Assembly (NCBI GenBank): GCA_963786945.1
Contig: CAWBAO010000001.1
Span: 558,001-622,000, forward strand
DNA from: JADKCZ01 sp963786945
GTDB taxonomy: Bacteria > Myxococcota > Myxococcia > Myxococcales > Anaeromyxobacteraceae
DNA length: 64,000 nucleotides
Reading direction: 5' to 3'
Within the stretch, counting starts at the first letter, position 1, and each line of letters opens with the position of its first letter. Below, in pieces: positions 58,988 to 64,000 of this stretch. Made by a program: the position numbers and the translations under genes. The notes under the pieces are model-generated. The model did not search any database, was not told the DNA's origin, and worked only from the letters and a program-made list of their open reading frames with translations.

Positions 58988-59282
58988 GGATCCCCCGGCG
59001 CTGGTCTCGCCTCGAGCCTCGACCCCGGCGCCGCTGGCGCAGGACGGCATCGATCGAACCGGCTCATCTTGCCTCGCAGCCGTCCCTCCGATGGGCGGTG
59101 CGATGGGCTCCCCTCTCGGTGGGAACTCCCTGCGACAATTCGTTCACCCGGAGCGGTGCCCCGTGCCGCCGGGCCGGCCGACCGACGCCCGCCCCGTCGC
59201 CGCCCGCTTCGTTGACCGGCGCGGCGGCGGCGCGCTATAGCCCAACCGCCTTCTCCGCCCCCCCACGGAGCGCTTCCCCCGC
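58988..59282. other. 295 bp divergent promoter region of nrfHA and polyprenyl synthase
   Basis: No gene is visible. It must carry the nrfH promoter on the minus strand and the prenyl synthase promoter on the plus strand. I looked for an FNR/NnrR-type dyad and a sigma-54 GG/GC pair and saw none that convinces. Confidence 0.4.
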
Positions 59283-60331
59283 ATGGCCTCGGACCAGGAC
59301 ATCCTGTCGCAGCTCGACGCGAGCGCCGAGCGCGGCGTGCGGCCGGAGCGCGCCCAGGCGGCGCTGGCCGACGTGCCCCGCCTCGGCGAGACGCTGGCGG
59401 AGCTGGAGCGGCAGCTCACGCTCTCCACCGACGACGCCGAGGCCCGGCTGCAGGCCTCGGCCCGCCACCTGGTGTCGGCCGGCGGCAAGCGGATCCGGCC
59501 GCTGGTGTCGCTGCTGGCCTGCGGCGCCAACGGCGGCGAGCTGGCCAGCCGCCATCCCCTACGCGGTGGCGGCCGAGCTGACCCACTCCGCCACCCTGCT
59601 GCACGACGACGTCATCGACGACGGCCCCCTGCGCCGCGGCCAGCCCGCCTCGCGGGTCATCTGGGGCAACTCGGTCTCGGTGCTGGCCGGCGACTGGCTG
59701 CTGACCCGGGCGCTGGAGATCGTCTCGCAGGCGCCGGCGGCGCGGCTGGCGCTCGGCCCCGCTGCTCGCCACCATGCGCCGGCTGGTCGAGGGCGAGGTG
59801 CTGCAGCTCACCTTCCGCGGCACCTTCGCCGCCACCGAGGCCACCTACCTGCAGGTGGTGACCGGCAAGACCGCCTCGCTGTTCGGCTGGGGCGCGGCGG
59901 CCGGGGCCTGGGCGGCCGGTGTCGAGGGGGCCATCCCCGCGGCGCTGGTCCGGTTCGGCGAGGGGATCGGGGTGGCCTTCCAGCTGGTGGACGACGCGCT
60001 CGACTACGACGCCGAGGCCGGCCTGCTGGGCAAGAAGCTGGGCGCCGACCTGCTGGAGGGGAAGGCGACGCTGCCGCTGATCCGGGCCATCGAGGCCCAG
60101 CCCGGCCTGCGGGCCCGGCTCCAGCTGCTGCTCGACGGCCAGGCCGACGGCGAGGCCGTGGCCGGCGAGGTCCTGGAGGCGGTGCGCCGCTCCGGCGGCG
60201 TCGAGGCGGCCCGCGCCATGGCCCGGGAGCAGACCCGGCTCGGCATGGCGGCGCTCGAGGCGCTGCCCGACGGCCCGCACCGGCGCGCCCTGGCCGAGGC
60301 GGCCCGCTCCCTGACCGAGCGGGCCTTCTAG
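59283..60331 (+). CDS. polyprenyl diphosphate synthase, two frameshifts
   Basis: Trans-isoprenyl diphosphate synthase of about 349 residues, making the octa- or nonaprenyl tail of menaquinone. First Asp-rich motif in HSATLLHDDVIDDGPLRRGQ, second in GVAFQLVDDALDYDAEAGLL. Also SAGGKRIRPLVSLLA and LTFRGTFAATEATYLQVVTG. Two one-base insertions of C, near 59555 and 59765, split it; removing them restores ELASAIPYAVAAELTHSATL and LALGPLLATMRRLVEGEV. The 3' end overlaps the convergent RND gene by four bases. Start ATG 59283. Product chain length is not assignable; IspA- or IspB-type naming avoided. Confidence 0.9.
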
Positions 60332-63300
60332 CCCTCCGTCGCCGCGGGACGGCGCCGCTCCCGGTCCACGTAGATGGCCGGCAGCACCAGCAGGGTGAGC
60401 GCCGTCGAGGTCACCAGCCCGCCCATCACCACCACCGCCAGCGGCTTCTGGATGTCGGCGCCGGAGCCCTGCGCGTAGAGCATGGGCAGGTGGCCGATGA
60501 AGCTGGTGAGCGCGGTCATGAGCAGCGGACGGAAGCGCAGGTCGCAGCCTTCGCGGACCGCCTCGGCCACGGTCCGGCCCCGCTCGCGGAGCTGTCCCAG
60601 GAAGGCCACCAGCACCACGCCGTTCTGCACCGCCACGCCGAGCAGCACGATGAAGGCCACCGCCGCCGAGACCGAGACCGGCATGCGGAAGAGGACCACC
60701 GCGACCACCCCGCCCACCAGGGCGAAGGGGAGGTTGAGCAGCACCAGCAGTGCGTCGCCGAAGGAGCCCAGCGCCAGGTACAGCAGCAGGAGGATGAGGG
60801 CCAGGGCGACGGGGACCACCACCGCCAGCGTGCGCATGGCGCGCCGCTGGTTCTCGAACTGGCCCCCCAGCTCCAGGAAGCTGCCCGGGGGGAGCTCCTG
60901 CTCGAAGGGCTTGAGCCGCGCCTGCACCTCGGCCACGAAGCCGCCCAGGTCCCGCCCGCGGATGTTGGCCTCCACCACGACGCGGCGGATGCCGTTCTCG
61001 CGCGAGACCTGGGCGGGCGCCTCCACCAGCTGGATGCGGGCCAGCTGCGAGAGCGGCACGCGCTCGCCCCCGGGGGCCGCCACCAGCAGCCTGCCGATGT
61101 GCTCGATGTCGCTCCGGCTCTCGGGCGGGAAGCGCACCACCACCGCGACGCGGCGCTGGTCCTCGATGAGGGTGGTGGCGGCCCGGCCGGCGATGGCCGA
61201 CTCGATGGTGTCGTTGACGTCGCCCACCGAGATGCCGTGGCGCGCCGCCGCCTCCCGGTCGATGACCACGTCGTACTGGGCGAGCCCCGAGACCTGCTCC
61301 ACCTTGACGTCGGTGGCGCCGGCCACCCCGCCCACCGCGACGGCGATGCGGTCGGCGAAGCCCTTGAGGAGGGCGAGGTCGTCGCCGAAGACCTTCACCG
61401 CCAGGTCGCTCTTCACGCCGGAGATGAGCTCGTTCACGCGCAGCGCGATGGGCTGGGAGAAGGAGAAGCGCAGGCCGGGGAGCCGTGACAGCTCCCCCTG
61501 CATGGCCGCGGCCAGCTCGGCCCGGGAGCGGGAGCCGTCGAAGGCGCGCCGGGGCTTGAGCATGACGAAGACGTCCGTCTGCTCCGGGCCCATGGGATCC
61601 TCGGAGATCTCGGCGCGGCCGGTCTTGGAGACCACCGTCGCCACCTCGGGGAAGGCCTGGAGCCGCTTCTCCAGGTAGCGCGCCACCTCCACCGACCCCT
61701 GCAGCGAGGCGCTGGGCAGGCGGACCACGTTGATGGCGATGGCCCCCTCGTCGAGCGCCGGCATGAACTCGGTGCCCACCAGCGGGATGAGGGCCCCGGC
61801 ACCCAGCAGCACGGCCACCGAGATGCCGATGGTCCGCCGCGGCCTGGCCACGGCCCGGTCGAGGAGCGAGAGGTAGCCGGCGTGGAACCGCCGCACGAAG
61901 CCGAACTCCCGCTCCGGCGCCTGGCTCAGCGCCAGCTCGGAGAGCACCGGGACGACCAGCAGCGCCACCGCCAGCGAGACCAGCAGCGCGATGAGCATGG
62001 TCGACGCGAGCGGGGCGAACATCTTCCCCTCGATGCCCTGGAGCGCATAGAGCGGCACCAGGATCACGGCGATGACCAGCACCGAGAAGGCCACCGGCCG
62101 CGCCACCTCGTTCACGGCCTCCGCCACGATGCGCCGCCTGGGGGTGCCGTCACTGCGCTGCGCCAGGTGGCGCCGGACGTTCTCCACCACCACGATGGAG
62201 GCGTCCACCACCATCCCCACCGAGAAGGCCAGGCCGCCCAGCGACATCAGGTTGGAGGTGAGCCCCACCCGCCCCATGACGATGAAGGTGACCAGGAAGG
62301 TGAGCGGCAGCGACACCAGCACCACCAGCGCCGTGCGCAGCTCGGCGACGAAGAGGAAGAGGACCAGGATGACCAGGACCCCGCCCTCCAGCAGGGCGTC
62401 CACCACGGTCCGGATGCAGGCCTCGATGAGCGAGGTCCGGTCGTAGAAGACGTCGATGCGGGCCCCCGGCGGCAAGGTGGAGCGCGCCTTGTCGATGGCG
62501 GCCTTGACCCGCTCCACCACGTCCTGGGCGTTCTCGCCCTTGAGCATGATGACCATGCCGGCCACGGCCTCGCCCCGGGCGTCCCGGGTCACCGCGCCCT
62601 GGCGGGGCGCCGCGCCGATGGCCACGTCGGCCACGTCGCGGAGGTAGATCGGCGTGCCGTCGTGGGCCTTCAGGACCACCCGCTCGATGTCCGGGATGTC
62701 CCGCAGCAGGCCGACGCCGCGCAGGTAGGTCTGCTCCCACCCCTCCACCACCACGCCGCCCCCGGCGTTGCCGTTGGAGCGCTCCAGGGCCTCGGCCACC
62801 TGCCTCACGGTGAGGCCGTACTTCACCAGCCGCTCCGGCCGGACCAGCACCTGGTACTGCTTCACCTCGCCCCCGAAGCTGTTCACCTCGTTGACGCCGG
62901 GCACCGGCTTGAGGAGCGGCGCCACGATCCAGTCCTGGATGGTGCGCAGGTCCATGGGCGAGAGCCCCTCGCCCTCCAGCGTGTACTGGAAGATCTCCCC
63001 CAGCCCCGTGGAGACCGGGCCGAGCTCCGGGTCGACCCCGGGCGGGAGCCCCTCCCGCACCGCCGCCAGCCGCTCGAAGACCACCTGGCGGGTCCACCAG
63101 GTGTCGACGCCGTCCTCGAAGACCACCACCACCTGCGAGAGCTCGGCCTTGGAGAGGGAGCGGACCGACTTCACGCGCGGGAGGCCGCGCAGGTGCTGCT
63201 CGATGGGGAAGCTGACCCGGGTCTCCACGTCCACGGCGGCCAGCCCCGGGGCCTTGGCCAGGACCATGACCTGGGTGCTGGTGACGTCGGGGAAGGCGTC

Positions 63301-63402
63301 GATGGGGAGCCGCGTCCAGGCCACCCCGCCGCCGACGGCGAGGGCCGCCGTGACGACGAGGACGAGGAACCGGTTGCCGAGGACCCACTGGATGGCGCGC
63401 AT
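60328..63402 (-). CDS. CusA/CzcA family heavy-metal RND efflux pump
   Basis: Inner-membrane proton antiporter of 1024 residues with twelve helices and two large periplasmic loops. The start MRAIQWVLGNRFLVLVVTAA is TM1. LAFSVGMVVDASIVVVENVR is the TM4 region with the essential Asp, closer to the CusA form (MVDAAIVMIEN) than to the CzcA DFG-DGA form. GRAEISEDPMGPEQTDVFVM is the porter-loop signature. The end is LALGSFGDALLVLLNLPFAL and TSTALTLLVLPAIYVDRERR. Likely exports Cu/Ag or Co/Zn/Cd. Partner adaptor gene is 8 bp upstream. Confidence 0.93.
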   Translation of the reverse strand: MRAIQWVLGNRFLVLVVTAALAVGGGVAWTRLPIDAFPDVTSTQVMVLAKAPGLAAVDVETRVSFPIEQHLRGLPRVKSVRSLSKAELSQVVVVFEDGVDTWWTRQVVFERLAAVREGLPPGVDPELGPVSTGLGEIFQYTLEGEGLSPMDLRTIQDWIVAPLLKPVPGVNEVNSFGGEVKQYQVLVRPERLVKYGLTVRQVAEALERSNGNAGGGVVVEGWEQTYLRGVGLLRDIPDIERVVLKAHDGTPIYLRDVADVAIGAAPRQGAVTRDARGEAVAGMVIMLKGENAQDVVERVKAAIDKARSTLPPGARIDVFYDRTSLIEACIRTVVDALLEGGVLVILVLFLFVAELRTALVVLVSLPLTFLVTFIVMGRVGLTSNLMSLGGLAFSVGMVVDASIVVVENVRRHLAQRSDGTPRRRIVAEAVNEVARPVAFSVLVIAVILVPLYALQGIEGKMFAPLASTMLIALLVSLAVALLVVPVLSELALSQAPEREFGFVRRFHAGYLSLLDRAVARPRRTIGISVAVLLGAGALIPLVGTEFMPALDEGAIAINVVRLPSASLQGSVEVARYLEKRLQAFPEVATVVSKTGRAEISEDPMGPEQTDVFVMLKPRRAFDGSRSRAELAAAMQGELSRLPGLRFSFSQPIALRVNELISGVKSDLAVKVFGDDLALLKGFADRIAVAVGGVAGATDVKVEQVSGLAQYDVVIDREAAARHGISVGDVNDTIESAIAGRAATTLIEDQRRVAVVVRFPPESRSDIEHIGRLLVAAPGGERVPLSQLARIQLVEAPAQVSRENGIRRVVVEANIRGRDLGGFVAEVQARLKPFEQELPPGSFLELGGQFENQRRAMRTLAVVVPVALALILLLLYLALGSFGDALLVLLNLPFALVGGVVAVVLFRMPVSVSAAVAFIVLLGVAVQNGVVLVAFLGQLRERGRTVAEAVREGCDLRFRPLLMTALTSFIGHLPMLYAQGSGADIQKPLAVVVMGGLVTSTALTLLVLPAIYVDRERRRPAATEG

Positions 63403-63410
63403 GTGGGGGC

Positions 63411-64000
63411 CTAGTCCGCGCAGCCGGCGCCCATCTTGGAGCGCAGCACGTCCGACTTGAGCAGGAAGGCGCCGTCGACCACCACCGTCTCGCCGCCGGC
63501 GAGCCCCTTCCTCACCTCGACCCAGTCGACGCTGGCGCGGCCGGTCTCGACCGGCCGCCGCATGAAGTAGTCCCCCTGGCGGTGGACGAAGACGAAGGAG
63601 CGCCCCTCGTCGGCCAGCACCGCGGGGCGCGGCAGGGCCAGCGCCTCGTCGCCTCCCGGCAGGTCGAGCTGCACCGCGGCGAACATCCCGGCGCGCAGCT
63701 TGCCGGCGGGGTTCTTCACCGCGATCCGGACCTTCACGGTGCGGGTCCTCTCGTCCATGGTCGGGCCGACGAAGTCCACCGTCCCGGGGAAGACCTCGCC
63801 CGGGTAGGCCTTGACGGTCACGCCGGCGCGGAGCCCGCCCTGCTCGCTGGCCACCACCCGGCCGAGCTGGTCCTCGTAGAGGTCGGCCCAGAGCCAGAGC
63901 TCGGAGAGGTCGCCCACCGTGAGGATCGCCTGGTCGGGCCGCACCAGCTCTCCCGGCACCGCGTGCATCTCGAGGACGACGCCCGCGGCGGGGGCGCGGA
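63411..64000 (-). CDS. RND efflux periplasmic adaptor subunit, 5' part outside window
   Basis: Partial membrane-fusion protein (CusB/CzcB-like) with about 196 C-terminal residues visible. The lipoyl/beta-barrel part is VVLEMHAVPGELVRPDQAIL, TVGDLSELWLWADLYEDQLG and RAGVTVKAYPGEVFPGTVDF, then PTMDERTRTVKVRIAVKNPA and GKLRAGMFAAVQLDLPGG. It ends KSDVLRSKMGAGCAD. Links the RND pump to an outer-membrane channel. The start lies beyond position 64000. Same strand as and 8 bp upstream of the pump gene. Confidence 0.92.
   Translation of the reverse strand, partial: RAPAAGVVLEMHAVPGELVRPDQAILTVGDLSELWLWADLYEDQLGRVVASEQGGLRAGVTVKAYPGEVFPGTVDFVGPTMDERTRTVKVRIAVKNPAGKLRAGMFAAVQLDLPGGDEALALPRPAVLADEGRSFVFVHRQGDYFMRRPVETGRASVDWVEVRKGLAGGETVVVDGAFLLKSDVLRSKMGAGCAD

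Overview
The window is a GC-rich bacterial chromosome segment. Its gene content includes NrfHA with a CXXCH catalytic heme, a DUF3014 protein, an STAS-MlaE lipid transporter, a Liv transporter, a type III polyketide synthase cluster and large secreted Ig-repeat proteins. Together these suggest a Myxococcota (delta-proteobacterial) genome, most like Anaeromyxobacter. That placement is inference; no rRNA or tRNA gene was seen.

Region A (1 to about 27.3 kb) is an extracellular-polysaccharide or O-antigen locus. It holds asparagine synthase, NAD synthase and an acyl-adenylating ligase (1-3.7 kb), a Wzy/WaaL-type polymerase or ligase (3.7-5.2 kb), an SGNH-like lipoprotein and a GT2 (5.3-7.3 kb), and a roughly 2000-residue secreted PIG-L deacetylase with discoidin-like, PKD-like, CBM-like and about twelve Ig-like repeat units (7.3-13.3 kb). 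It continues with a GT4, a Wzx flippase, a GH5-like lipoprotein, a second SGNH lipoprotein, a decayed acyltransferase-3 fragment, three more GT4s, a GT2, a left-handed beta-helix acetyltransferase and a WecG/TagA transferase (13.6-27.3 kb). The logic is nucleotide-sugar transfer, flipping, polymerisation, then acetylation, deacetylation and trimming outside the membrane. No initiating polyprenyl-phosphate sugar transferase, Wza or Wzc is present, so the locus probably continues to the left.

Region B (27.5-46 kb) is ordinary chromosome: an NTF2-like secreted protein, nitronate monooxygenase, pirin, PpnP, DUF3014, a lipase pair, two ABC-2 permeases with an M3 oligopeptidase, an Mla-type lipid transporter operon, GpsA, and a branched-chain amino acid (Liv) transporter in which LivM and LivG are one polypeptide.

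Region C (46.1-51 kb) is a tightly overlapping five-gene operon: type III polyketide synthase, isoprenylcysteine-type methyltransferase, acyl carrier protein, fatty acyl-AMP ligase and FAD oxidoreductase. It is probably a lipid alkylpyrone or alkylresorcinol pathway with its own dedicated acyl-loading step, and is the best candidate here for an undescribed system.

Region D (51-64 kb) holds ClpB, a DUF695/RraB protein, TruA, DUF1622, a GalT-like transferase, the NrfHA nitrite reductase, a polyprenyl diphosphate synthase and a heavy-metal RND efflux pump whose adaptor runs off the right end.

Many genes, above all in the first 13 kb, are split by single-base indels in short G or C runs, even in housekeeping genes such as clpB and the polyprenyl synthase. 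I read these as sequence errors rather than pseudogenes and give the reconstructed gene spans.
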